A stretch of 64,000 nt of DNA. Origin: Myxococcota bacterium (lineage in GTDB: Bacteria; Myxococcota_A; UBA796; JAFGLY01). The stretch lies in contig JAJRWT010000027.1 of NCBI GenBank assembly GCA_024276675.1, positions 124,001-188,000 on the forward strand. Direction: 5' to 3'. Below are positions 1 through 8,700 of the stretch, piece after piece (within the stretch, counting starts at the first letter, position 1; every line of letters starts with the position of its first letter). The position numbers and the translations under genes are program-made. The notes beneath the pieces were generated by a model, which was given only the letters and a program-made list of their open reading frames with translations, was not told where the DNA came from and made no database searches.

Positions 1-458
1 ACGCCGACGGCCAACATCCACCCCACGCAGCTCCCATGTTGCTGGACGCCCTCGGTCCAGCCAACATGGTCATCGGGAGCCGACACGGAACCGGCTCCCC
101 AGGTTCCATAGGGCGGCGCTCTGGCAACGCCGTACTGGCCTTGCTGGTACGGGTGCTGGTGGGCCAGAACCTGAAAGACGTAACCAGCGGCTTCTGGGCC
201 ATGGATCACAGGACCTTGACCGCCTTCTCTCGTTGCTTCCCCGACGACGTGGCCGACGCCAACATACGCGTGCTGGCGACCAGGATGGGGCTCCGCCTCG
301 AAGAGAAGGCCGTTCGCATGCCACTTCGCAGCGGTGGCCGTTCCATGCACGACGGCATCCACGGAGTGGCCAACATGGTGCGCAGCCTGTGGGCCGCAGT
401 GCGTGAAGCCAGCAGCCCTCCTCCTCCGTCCCCCCTGGAACCTGCACGTAGGCAATGA
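1..458 (+). CDS. DPM1-like family 2 glycosyltransferase, C-terminal part (5' end outside window)
   Basis: The reading frame is open from base 3, so the gene begins before the window. The first visible residues, ADGQHPP, match the catalytic DADGQHPP region of dolichyl-phosphate mannosyltransferase-type GT2 enzymes, and VIGSRHGTG and KDVTSGFWAM follow in the usual order. Such enzymes transfer a sugar from a nucleotide donor to a polyprenyl phosphate at the cytoplasmic membrane face. No C-terminal membrane helices are present; the protein ends in a proline-rich tail. Its last four bases overlap the next gene (ATGA), so it probably heads the envelope operon that follows. The family call is firm; the substrate is unknown. 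Confidence 0.85.
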   Translation, partial: ADGQHPPHAAPMLLDALGPANMVIGSRHGTGSPGSIGRRSGNAVLALLVRVLVGQNLKDVTSGFWAMDHRTLTAFSRCFPDDVADANIRVLATRMGLRLEEKAVRMPLRSGGRSMHDGIHGVANMVRSLWAAVREASSPPPPSPLEPARRQ

Positions 459-1174
459 TTTCCACGTCCGGCATACCCTCCGAAACAGAACGACTGCTCC
501 TCACCACATCAGGGGCAGATTCCCTCTCCCGACGCATGGCGATCATCACCTCCCACCTGCTGGGGCGACCCTACATCTCCAATCCCCTGCCCGGTTCCGC
601 AAGAACACGCGAACGGATGCTGGTCCGCATGGACGGCTTCGATTGCGTGACGTTCGTAGAATCGGTCCTGGCCCTGGCGCTCAGTGCAAGTCCAACCGAC
701 CTCGCCCTGTACCTGCGGCGAATTCGTTACCTGGACGGACAGGTTTCCTGGTGGACCCGCAACCACTACATGAGCCTGTGGCTGGAGAGGAACCAGCAAG
801 CGGGCCACCTGCGGCTCCTGGATGGAGAACCCTGGATAACCGAAGACCACCCTCGCCTGCTCTCATGTCTACCGGGTTTTCCACCACTGGCACGAACCTT
901 GACCTACCTGCCCCTGGAATTGGCCCACACCATCACGCCCAACACCGAAGACGGCGACATCGTCCTGTTCGTCTCTCAGCGGAACGACCTCGACACCTTC
1001 CACCTTGGGCTGCTGTTCACCGGCGAAGGCCTGCTACTCCGCCATGCCGCTCGAAGCGCTGGAAGCGTGATACAGGAGCCGTTCACGGCCTTCCTGGATC
1101 GAAACCAGCTCCCTGGAATCATCTTGGCAAGACCTCGGGATCCCAGTCAAAACATCGGGAAGCCAACGCCTTGA
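455..1174 (+). CDS. DUF1460 family NlpC/P60-like amidase-like protein
   Basis: This 239-residue protein carries the motif DGFDCVTFVESVLALA (near residue 67), which fits the catalytic cysteine region of DUF1460 (N-acetylmuramoyl-L-alanine amidase-like, NlpC/P60 superfamily). DTFHLGLLF near residue 180 supplies the candidate catalytic histidine. Known relatives act on peptidoglycan peptides. No signal peptide is visible (the N-terminus is MISTSGIPSETERLL), so the substrate may be imported muropeptides rather than the wall itself; that is inference. It overlaps the upstream glycosyltransferase by 4 bp and the downstream GT2 by 4 bp, so the genes are translationally coupled. Confidence 0.8.
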   Translation: MISTSGIPSETERLLLTTSGADSLSRRMAIITSHLLGRPYISNPLPGSARTRERMLVRMDGFDCVTFVESVLALALSASPTDLALYLRRIRYLDGQVSWWTRNHYMSLWLERNQQAGHLRLLDGEPWITEDHPRLLSCLPGFPPLARTLTYLPLELAHTITPNTEDGDIVLFVSQRNDLDTFHLGLLFTGEGLLLRHAARSAGSVIQEPFTAFLDRNQLPGIILARPRDPSQNIGKPTP

Positions 1175-2679
1175 AACCCATCACCGCCATTTTGGAAACC
1201 TCCTCTGTGAACGACATTCCCCGCCGCCTGTTGTCGGCGTTGCGGGCCAGCGACTCTGTGGAGAAACTACTCCTGCTCCTGCCACCTGGAGCCACGACCA
1301 CCAGCCAGGGGGATCTGCTCCTCCCATATGTTCCGTGCAGGCACAGCGCCCATGGCTCCGGCGACGCCATGGAAGCTACACTGGGGCTCCTGGATACTCC
1401 TTTTCTGCTCCGCCTGGAATCCAGCAAAAACCTGGAGCCGGAGCCCACCGCCCTGCACAGAATGCTTGAAACGGCCGCATCCACCCGGGCCTCAATCGTA
1501 TACGGCGACGCTGTTCTCCAGGACCACAGGGGGGAAATCCAGGCACATCCGCTTCCGCGCTACCAGGAAGGCAGCGTGGGTGATGAGTTCCCCCTGGGGC
1601 CCATGCAGCTCTGGTCGACCACTGCCATTCGCCAGGCCCGAATGCCACTGGACTTGAGGCGCCCTGGCCTGCGCCACCACGCCTGGTATGACCTCCGCCT
1701 CGCACTCTCACGTATTTCCCTTCCTGTACACCTGGCCGAATCCACCTGCTTGCTGCACAGGCCAGAGTACAGGTCCACCGGCCAGGCCGTATTCGACTAC
1801 TTGGCCGCCCAACCCGCCGCCAGGGCCGAATCGGAACAGATCCTGACCTTCCACCTGCAACAACTGGGCGCCCGCCTTCTGCCGCCCTTCCGTGCATTCA
1901 CCAGTGACAAGCCCTTTCCTCGCGAAGCCAGCGTCATCATCCCGGTACGCAACCGCCTCACCACCATCGCCGACGCAGTGGCAAGCGCCTTGTCCCAGGA
2001 AACGCCATTCGATTTCAACGTCATCGCGGTCGACAACCACTCAACGGATGGAACCAGCCAGATCCTTCAGGAGTTGGCAGCACGCCACGGTCGTCTGCTG
2101 CACCTCGTTCCTCACCGTCCGGGCCTTGGAATAGGTGGCTGCTGGAACCAGGCGGTCTTCCACAGGGAATGTGGACGTTACGCCGTTCAACTGGACTCCG
2201 ACGACCTCTACGCCGACTCCCACACCCTGGAACGGATGGTGGACCTCATGCGGGAACGGCAATGCGGTATGGCTGTTGGTTCCTACAGAACCGTAGACAT
2301 GGATCTCAACCCGGTGCCGCCAGGCGAAGTACTCCACGACGAGTGGACCGACGCCAACGGTCCCAACAACGCCCTGGGAGTGGCGGGACTTGGCGCCCCG
2401 CGGGCATTCGCCACGGAGTTGCTCCGAAGTCATCCCTTCCCGGACGTGAGCTATGGCGAAGACTACGCCGTAGCACTACGCCTGTCCCGGGAGTACCGTG
2501 TGGGGCGAATCTTCGAGCCCGTCTACAACTGTCGCCGTTGGCAGGGCAACACCGACGCCGATCTCTCTCCCGTGCAGGCGAAGTCCCACAGAGAGTTCAA
2601 GGACATGCTGCGCACCGTGGAGATCCGTGCCCGCCGTGCCATTGTTTCTTCCTGCAACATGAGCGATGAACAGCAGTGA
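1171..2679 (+). CDS. tandem-domain family 2 glycosyltransferase
   Basis: The frame is open from base 334, but the sequence before 1171 lies over DUF1460. A TTG at 1171 overlaps the DUF1460 stop (TTGA), giving 502 residues. The C-terminal half is a canonical GT2 domain: EASVIIPVRNRLTTIADAV near residue 250, then DNHSTDGT, the DSDD metal-binding motif and a SYGEDY motif. The N-terminal half looks like a second, degenerate GT2-like domain (SIVYGDA followed by a charged segment). Similar two-part proteins are, as I recall, neighbours of DUF4922 and SpoIID genes in Bacteroidota. The gene overlaps the following one by 4 bp (GTGA). Acceptor unknown. The TTG start is chosen from context, as no strong Shine-Dalgarno is visible. 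Confidence 0.78.
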   Translation: MKPITAILETSSVNDIPRRLLSALRASDSVEKLLLLLPPGATTTSQGDLLLPYVPCRHSAHGSGDAMEATLGLLDTPFLLRLESSKNLEPEPTALHRMLETAASTRASIVYGDAVLQDHRGEIQAHPLPRYQEGSVGDEFPLGPMQLWSTTAIRQARMPLDLRRPGLRHHAWYDLRLALSRISLPVHLAESTCLLHRPEYRSTGQAVFDYLAAQPAARAESEQILTFHLQQLGARLLPPFRAFTSDKPFPREASVIIPVRNRLTTIADAVASALSQETPFDFNVIAVDNHSTDGTSQILQELAARHGRLLHLVPHRPGLGIGGCWNQAVFHRECGRYAVQLDSDDLYADSHTLERMVDLMRERQCGMAVGSYRTVDMDLNPVPPGEVLHDEWTDANGPNNALGVAGLGAPRAFATELLRSHPFPDVSYGEDYAVALRLSREYRVGRIFEPVYNCRRWQGNTDADLSPVQAKSHREFKDMLRTVEIRARRAIVSSCNMSDEQQ

Positions 2680-3746
2680 AGCAACGGGTTCCCCGCTCCC
2701 GACCGACTTCATCACCGTCCAACTGGGGCGCTCGCCTGGTGGAGCCGAAATCCGTGACAGGCCGGAGCGGAGCCGATCTGGCCAGCACCCTGGCCGCGTT
2801 TCCAGAATGGCAGGCTGCATCATGGTCGCGCCTCCGCCAGGCCTACAGGGATCTCCAGGCCACCAGGCTGCGAAGCCTGAGCCGTGACGCGAGATCCCTC
2901 CTGGTGCAATGGAACCCAAATCGAAGAACCAGCACGACGGCCCAGGTGGACTCCGGCTCCATCGGCCGGCGCCCCTGCTTTCTTTGCCCCGAAAACCTTC
3001 CGAACCCGGAACGAGCGCTGCCCTTCGGAAAACACCTGGTGATTCTCACCAATCCTGCTCCCATCCTCCCGGATCACCTGGTGCTTGCCGGCAGGAGCCA
3101 CAGCCCCCAGGCCATCCTTCCCCTCCTCGAGGGGATCATGGAATTCTCAACTGAAGTGGGCGAGAGGCTCACCTGCCTGTACAACGGACCTCGCTGCGGC
3201 GCATCTGCCCCCGATCACATCCACCTTCAGGCGGTACAATCTGGTATTCTCCCCGAAGAACGACTTGTACGGGCCGGCAGCTTCCCTCCCGGAAGCCACC
3301 TTCACTTCGAGATGATCAGGCAGGGCACCAGCATCTCCGTATTCAGCAAACGTGAACACAAACGTGCGGTAATCCTGTTCAGGGGGAGTTCAGATGCCAT
3401 CATCGATGCACTGAAGATCACCCTGGAAATACTCTCAGCCCAAAACGCCGGCCCAGGTGAACCCATGATCAATCTCGTGGCCTTCCGCCATGGGGCGGAA
3501 CGTTTCGTGCTGCTTTTTCCCCGAAAGGCCCACAGGCCTGGATGCTATTATGCCCAAGGCCCGGAAAGCTGCATCACGAGTCCGGGAGCCGTGGACATGG
3601 CCGGCTTGTTGGTCACCGTGCGCCAGCAGGACTTCACCAAGATGGATGAAGAACTGAGCAACACCATCTTCGCGGAGACATCCATGGACCTCCCGCAACA
3701 AAGGTCGCTCGAGGAAGAATTGAAGCGGAGACTGCCCCATGCCTGA
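2676..3746 (+). CDS. DUF4922 (HIT-superfamily nucleotidyltransferase/phosphorylase-like)
   Basis: 356 residues from a GTG overlapping the preceding stop. It has a CFLC motif (near residue 99) and GPRCGASAPDHIHLQAV (near residue 172). The HIHLQ core fits the HIT-type nucleotide transferases related to galactose-1-phosphate uridylyltransferase and GDP-L-galactose phosphorylase. The pattern matches DUF4922, a family mostly known from Bacteroidota. It may add or remove a nucleotide from a sugar phosphate produced by the neighbouring enzymes; the reaction is not known. The last 8 bp overlap the SpoIID gene. Confidence 0.75.
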   Translation: MKQRVPRSRPTSSPSNWGARLVEPKSVTGRSGADLASTLAAFPEWQAASWSRLRQAYRDLQATRLRSLSRDARSLLVQWNPNRRTSTTAQVDSGSIGRRPCFLCPENLPNPERALPFGKHLVILTNPAPILPDHLVLAGRSHSPQAILPLLEGIMEFSTEVGERLTCLYNGPRCGASAPDHIHLQAVQSGILPEERLVRAGSFPPGSHLHFEMIRQGTSISVFSKREHKRAVILFRGSSDAIIDALKITLEILSAQNAGPGEPMINLVAFRHGAERFVLLFPRKAHRPGCYYAQGPESCITSPGAVDMAGLLVTVRQQDFTKMDEELSNTIFAETSMDLPQQRSLEEELKRRLPHA

Positions 3747-5118
3747 GCCCCTACTGCGCGCAGGACTGATCACCAGTACTTCCGAAGTCAGCTTCTTCCT
3801 GGATGGCAGGTATCACCTGCTGCTTCCACAGGTCGATGGCGGTGGATCACCGGGAACCGTCTCGGGCGAGATACGGGCAAATGCAATTGCCAACTCTATC
3901 ATCATCCACAATCACAGTGGAGAACTGGCCAGGGGAAGCACGATTCGGCTTGAACCTCTGGACCCGCGGCAGCAGAGTTTCAGGCTCTTCGGGGTACCCG
4001 TGGGATTGGATTTCCACTGGGAACAGCGCAAGAACCTGCGCTACCGCGGCCTGCTGAGCCTGGAACCGGGTGACCGTACCACCGGCGAAGGAGGCCTGCA
4101 GGTGGTGAACGAACTGGGCCTCGAAACCTACCTGGAGTCCGTAGTGGCATCCGAGATGAGCCCCCACTGTCCTGCGGCACTCCTGGAGGCCCACGCCATA
4201 GTTTCCAGGAGCTGGCTGATTGCCCAGGTGGAGGGTACAAGGGCCCCCCCCCTCCCCCCAACGGGAATCGCCACGGAAAGCGATGGCACCACCAGGATTA
4301 TTCGGTGGTACGACCGTGAAGACCATGGAAGCTTCCATGTCTGTGCCGATGATCACTGCCAACGGTACCAGGGCCTGCCCGGTTCGGGCGCCCAGGCAGC
4401 CGAGAGCGCCGTCAGGACCACCAGGGGCACGGTATTGGAATACGAAGGGCGTGTATGCGATGCCAGGTTCTCCAAGTGCTGCGGAGGAGTAACCGAGATC
4501 TTCTCATCAGCGTGGGGCGACCAGGATCTCCCCTACCTGCGGTCCTTCCCGGACTCGCCCTCGGGGGCGGCTGTCGTCGCTCATCCCCTCTCCGGGGAGC
4601 AGGCGGCAAGGGATTTCATCCGGCAAGACACCCCTGCCTGGTGCAACACGCGAAACCGTGATCTGCTGGAGCGAATACTTCCACGGATCGACCACGGCAC
4701 CACGAACTTCTACAGGTGGGAACTCTTCCTCCCACAAGACCGCCTTCGGTCCATCCTCGACCACAAGCTGGGGATGGATGTCGGACCGGTGATTTCCTTG
4801 AAGGCGCTTCGAAGAGGCCCGTCGAGCCGTATAGTGGAGCTGGAGATCCACGGCAAACGGAACAGGCTCGTGGTGGGAAAGGAACTGGAGATCCGCCGTA
4901 TCCTCTCCGAATCCCACCTCTACAGCTCCGCTTTCACCATCCAGCCGACACCGGGTTCACATGGAATACCCAGCGGCTTCAAGTTACGTGGAGCCGGTTG
5001 GGGGCATGGTGTGGGACTGTGCCAGATCGGAGCCGCGGTCATGGCATGGCATAGCCATGGGTATCGCTCTATACTCAGTCACTACTACAGGGGGGCGGTT
5101 CTTCGAAAAAGGTATTAG
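3739..5118 (+). CDS. SpoIID/LytB-domain protein
   Basis: 459 residues. The central motif NELGLETYLESVVASEMSP (near residues 120-138) followed by ALLEAHAIVSRSW is the SpoIID signature, including the glutamate that acts in SpoIID lytic transglycosylase on glycan strands lacking stem peptides. GAGWGHGVGLCQIGA near the C-terminus is a second conserved SpoIID block. There is no signal peptide, unlike secreted sporulation SpoIID, and the organism is not expected to sporulate. The protein therefore probably acts on muropeptides or another glycan, possibly in the cytoplasm. It ends the five-gene envelope set; hemE follows after about 115 bp. Confidence 0.85.
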   Translation: MPEPLLRAGLITSTSEVSFFLDGRYHLLLPQVDGGGSPGTVSGEIRANAIANSIIIHNHSGELARGSTIRLEPLDPRQQSFRLFGVPVGLDFHWEQRKNLRYRGLLSLEPGDRTTGEGGLQVVNELGLETYLESVVASEMSPHCPAALLEAHAIVSRSWLIAQVEGTRAPPLPPTGIATESDGTTRIIRWYDREDHGSFHVCADDHCQRYQGLPGSGAQAAESAVRTTRGTVLEYEGRVCDARFSKCCGGVTEIFSSAWGDQDLPYLRSFPDSPSGAAVVAHPLSGEQAARDFIRQDTPAWCNTRNRDLLERILPRIDHGTTNFYRWELFLPQDRLRSILDHKLGMDVGPVISLKALRRGPSSRIVELEIHGKRNRLVVGKELEIRRILSESHLYSSAFTIQPTPGSHGIPSGFKLRGAGWGHGVGLCQIGAAVMAWHSHGYRSILSHYYRGAVLRKRY

Positions 5119-5234
5119 AACCAAGCACCAGGATACAGTCGCCTGAAACTGGCACGCTACCGTCGCTCCCGGGACTGGAAACAGCCGCTTCTTTGCCCAA
5201 CGTCCGGACAACGACAACAATGGAAGGTTGCCTC

Positions 5235-6263
5235 GTGAACTCCGTAGAACGAATGATCGCCGCTTGTTCCTGCCAACACGTCGACCGGCCTCCCGTCTGG
5301 CTCATGCGGCAGGCTGGTCGCTACCTGCCCGAATACCTTGAACTGCGTAGGAAGCACTCATTCTGGGATGTCCTGCGCAGCCCTGCGCTGGCCCTGGAAG
5401 TCGCCCTCCAACCATTTCGGCGTTTTCAACTGGACGCCGCCATCCTCTTCAGCGACATTCTGGTCCTGCTGGACGCCATGGGCGCCCAGGTTGCCTACAC
5501 CGACAAGGGTCCATCCATGGGCCGGCCTTTCCGGGGAGCCCGAGATCTGCCATCAATCTACAAACTGGACCCCCACCGGGATCTGCCATGGGTGGGCGAG
5601 GCCATGGAATTGCTGTGCCAGCACATGCACCCTCAACGGGCGGTGATCGGCTTTGCCGGAGCCCCGCTCACGCTGGCGGCCTACCTTTGCGAAGGAGGGC
5701 CATCGAAGGATCTTCGCACCATCAAGTCATTGTCCTACCGGGATCCCCACCTGGTACAGGATCTGCTGCTGGCCCTGGCAGACGCCGTGGCGGACCTGCT
5801 GATCATGCAGGTAGACGCCGGCGCGGATCTGCTGCAGGTCTTCGACACCTGGGCCGGAAACCTGAGCCCCCAGGACCATGAGCTTCTCTGCGTTCCCGCC
5901 AACAAAAGACTTGCTCAGCGGCTGAAGGAGCGAGATGTCCCGGTAATCCTGTACGAGCGAGGCGCCGCCAGCCACCTGGAGAGCAGCTCCAGGTTGGGTT
6001 TCCAGGTTCACTCCATAGACACCTCCCTGTCCCTTTCCCGAGCCAGGGAAATCCTGCCCGCTGGCACTGCCATCCAGGGTAACACCGATCCCGCCGTACT
6101 CATGGCTCCTCCGGAATACATCCACACCCACGTCCGGGAAATGATCCAGCGAGCTGGTCACCTGGGCCTCATCGTAAACCTGGGCCAGGGCCTGGTGCCC
6201 GAGATACCCGTTGAAGGAGTGGCTGCTTTTGTCCGGGCCGTCACGGAGTACCAGGCACCATGA
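5235..6263 (+). CDS. hemE: uroporphyrinogen decarboxylase
   Basis: HemE removes four carboxyl groups from uroporphyrinogen III to give coproporphyrinogen III in the cytoplasm. The N-terminal RPPVWLMRQAGRYLPEY is diagnostic, and FAGAPLTLAAYL, a QVDAGADLLQVFDTW block and QGNTDPAVL follow as expected. The frame is open upstream to TTG 5193 and ATG 5220, but GTG 5235 has a GGAAGG seven bases before it and gives 342 residues, close to the usual 340-360. The last four bases overlap hemN (ATGA), so the two are co-translated. Confidence 0.95.
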   Translation: MNSVERMIAACSCQHVDRPPVWLMRQAGRYLPEYLELRRKHSFWDVLRSPALALEVALQPFRRFQLDAAILFSDILVLLDAMGAQVAYTDKGPSMGRPFRGARDLPSIYKLDPHRDLPWVGEAMELLCQHMHPQRAVIGFAGAPLTLAAYLCEGGPSKDLRTIKSLSYRDPHLVQDLLLALADAVADLLIMQVDAGADLLQVFDTWAGNLSPQDHELLCVPANKRLAQRLKERDVPVILYERGAASHLESSSRLGFQVHSIDTSLSLSRAREILPAGTAIQGNTDPAVLMAPPEYIHTHVREMIQRAGHLGLIVNLGQGLVPEIPVEGVAAFVRAVTEYQAP

Positions 6264-7672
6264 CAAGGGATCTCGCGATTAAGCCATCTCCCCAGGATCC
6301 CCGAGGCCTGGACCCTGCCTTGCGCCGGAAATACGACGTCCGCGGCCCAAGGTACACCAGCTACCCCCCTGCCACCCACTTCGGCCCTGTGAATCTTGAC
6401 CAACTCCTGGAGCGTTGGCGAGAAAGGAACTTTCTGGAACCAGATCAAGGCCTCTCTCTATACCTGCATATTCCCTTCTGTCGGCGCCGATGCCTTTTCT
6501 GCGGATGCCACAGCATCATCTCGCGCGATCCCCAACAGGCCGCCAACTACGTGGATACCTTGTCGCAGGAAATGCAACTCGTCGCCGAGACCATCAGCCC
6601 ATCCCGTCCAGTACTCCAGGTCGCCCTGGGCGGAGGCACACCCAGTTCACTTCCCTCGTCGCAGCTCGACAGGCTGCTTGGGACCATTCATGCCCGATGG
6701 AAGATCGGCCCCCAGGCCGAGCTTTCCGCCGAACTGGATCCGCGCAACTCCACCACCGAAAAGCTGGACATCTTCCTGGACCACGGCTTTTCACGTTTTT
6801 CCCTTGGTATACAGGACTTCTCCAGCCAGGTGATCGCAGCCTTGCGGCCTGGCCAGGAGAAGGCGCCGATTGGTGAAATCGTGGACTATCTGCGAACCAG
6901 AGGTCAGCAACACATCAACTTCGATCTCATATACGGCCTGCCGGGCCAGAACACGCACACGGCTACTCTGAACGTCCGCAGAGTATTGGAACTATCTCCC
7001 AGCCGTATCGCCCTCTACAGCTATGCACACGTACCATGGCTTCGTCCCCACCAGAAGGCCATGGAATCCATGCAGCTCATCTCTCCCCGGGAAAAGGCCG
7101 AAATATTCCTGCTCATGACCGACATGCTCATGCAGGCCGGCTACGTCCCCATAGGCATGGACCACTTTGCGCTGCCCGACGATCCCCTGGCCCGTGCTCT
7201 CGCCGACCGATCCCTCAGGCGCAACTTCATGGGCTATACAACAGGCAGGGGTCTGGACGTACTGGGCCTGGGCGTATCAGCCATCTCTTCGGTGGGAAGC
7301 AGCTACTCGCAAAACGAAAAAGACCTGGCAGCCTACCACGCTGCCGTGGCTTCGGGGCGACTTCCGATTCTGCGAGGCCATCTCCTGAGCTGCGACGACA
7401 TCATCCGGCGCGAACTGCTCATGGAACTCTTCTGCACCTTTCACGTGGATCTGGATGATCTCTCACGGCGTTTCGGACTGGATCCGGCCAGCTACTTCGC
7501 GGCTGACCTGGAGCGCCTTCTTCCCATGCAGGAAGACGGCCTCCTGTCCTTCGACCAGCACGGCATTCACGTGAGCCCCACGGGGCGTTTCTTCATTCGC
7601 AACATCTGCATGGTCTTCGACAGGTACCTGGAAGCCGACAAGAACCTTCGCCGCTACTCCAGGACCGTCTGA
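6260..7672 (+). CDS. hemN: oxygen-independent coproporphyrinogen III oxidase (radical SAM)
   Basis: HemN oxidatively decarboxylates coproporphyrinogen III to protoporphyrinogen IX without oxygen. YTSYPPATHF and YLHIPFCRRRCLFCGC are visible; the CxxxCxxC plus following Cys binds the 4Fe-4S cluster and S-adenosylmethionine. GGGTPSSL and NFDLIYGLPGQ follow in order. The 470-residue length is normal for true HemN rather than the shorter HemW. It overlaps hemE by 4 bp and hemH by 1 bp (TGATG). Presence of HemN and no HemF here fits low-oxygen heme synthesis. Confidence 0.95.
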   Translation: MTRDLAIKPSPQDPRGLDPALRRKYDVRGPRYTSYPPATHFGPVNLDQLLERWRERNFLEPDQGLSLYLHIPFCRRRCLFCGCHSIISRDPQQAANYVDTLSQEMQLVAETISPSRPVLQVALGGGTPSSLPSSQLDRLLGTIHARWKIGPQAELSAELDPRNSTTEKLDIFLDHGFSRFSLGIQDFSSQVIAALRPGQEKAPIGEIVDYLRTRGQQHINFDLIYGLPGQNTHTATLNVRRVLELSPSRIALYSYAHVPWLRPHQKAMESMQLISPREKAEIFLLMTDMLMQAGYVPIGMDHFALPDDPLARALADRSLRRNFMGYTTGRGLDVLGLGVSAISSVGSSYSQNEKDLAAYHAAVASGRLPILRGHLLSCDDIIRRELLMELFCTFHVDLDDLSRRFGLDPASYFAADLERLLPMQEDGLLSFDQHGIHVSPTGRFFIRNICMVFDRYLEADKNLRRYSRTV

Positions 7673-8661
7673 TGGCTCCCATTGGCGTGGTCATTCTGGA
7701 TTACGGGGGTCCCCAATCACTGGCAGACGTAGCGCCCTTTCTGCGCTCCCTGCTCTCTGACCGCGAGGTACTCCCTGTTCCCCCACCATTTCGCCAGCTC
7801 CTGGCCTGGCTTGTGAGCGCCTGCCGGGCTCCCGAGGCCCGTCGTCGCTACCGTACCATCGGCTCCGCGAGCCCCCTCCCCCAACAGGTACGCCAACAAT
7901 GCTCGGTCCTCCAGTCTCTTCTGGGGAACGACTACAAAGTGCTGCCGGCCTTCCTGCACTCCGCCCCGTCTCTCCACCCCACGATGGCCAGGCTCAAGGA
8001 AATGGGCGTCACGAAAATCGTCGGCCTGCCCACCTTCCCTCAACATTCCTGGCCAACCACGAAGGCCTGCCAGCGGCACCTGTCGCGTGCCACCAAGCGC
8101 CTGGGAATGCAACTGGTCTTCACGCCTTCCTACCCGCAGGCCCCGGGCTTCATATCTGCGTTGCAGCAACGCTGTGAAGGGTTGCTGGATCAGGTGGAAC
8201 ATGTGCTCATGGTGGCCCACGGCATACCCGCACGAAACGAACGTTCGGGAGATCCCTACCCGTCAGAGATCCGACAGACGACACGAGCCCTCGCCCGGCA
8301 TCTTCCTTCCCGTCAAAGCTGGTCCCTGGCCTTTCAGAGCAGACTGGGCCCCGTGGAGTGGCTTAGACCGTACCTGGAAGATGAGATCAAAAGGCTTGCA
8401 AACAAGGGCCTGGGCTCCCTCTTGCTAGTTCCAATCTCATTTGCCACGGAAAACCTGGAGACACTCTTCGATCTTGATATCCAGGCAACAGCCCTGGCCA
8501 GATCCCTGGGCATGGAACCGGTATTGCGCGCCCGCACCCCTGGCTTCCACGAACTCTTGTTGGAATGTTGGGCCACCATGGTGGAGCGAGCCGCATCCAC
8601 CGCCGGCTGGAACTCCCTGCCTGGCAACGGGAGGACCTTCGGCCAAGGGCCGCACGATTGA
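7672..8661 (+). CDS. hemH: ferrochelatase
   Basis: 329 residues. HemH inserts ferrous iron into protoporphyrin IX (or into coproporphyrin in some lineages). It starts with GVVILDYGGPQSLADV, typical of HemH, and has LPTFPQHSWPTT containing the conserved metal-binding histidine and PISFATENLETLFDLDI containing the partner glutamate. The start overlaps the hemN stop by one base. Because HemE, HemN and a HemY-like oxidase are beside it, protoporphyrin is the likely substrate. Confidence 0.93.
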   Translation: MAPIGVVILDYGGPQSLADVAPFLRSLLSDREVLPVPPPFRQLLAWLVSACRAPEARRRYRTIGSASPLPQQVRQQCSVLQSLLGNDYKVLPAFLHSAPSLHPTMARLKEMGVTKIVGLPTFPQHSWPTTKACQRHLSRATKRLGMQLVFTPSYPQAPGFISALQQRCEGLLDQVEHVLMVAHGIPARNERSGDPYPSEIRQTTRALARHLPSRQSWSLAFQSRLGPVEWLRPYLEDEIKRLANKGLGSLLLVPISFATENLETLFDLDIQATALARSLGMEPVLRARTPGFHELLLECWATMVERAASTAGWNSLPGNGRTFGQGPHD

Positions 8662-8700
8662 CAAACCTCTGGGGGCGGCACTGCCGCCACGAGTGAAAAA

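Noticed and set aside
334..1170. Upstream 279 codons of the long + frame that contains the GT2
   Set aside because: They overlap DUF1460 in another frame, are rich in Pro/His/Arg without domains, and a coupled TTG at 1171 explains the start.
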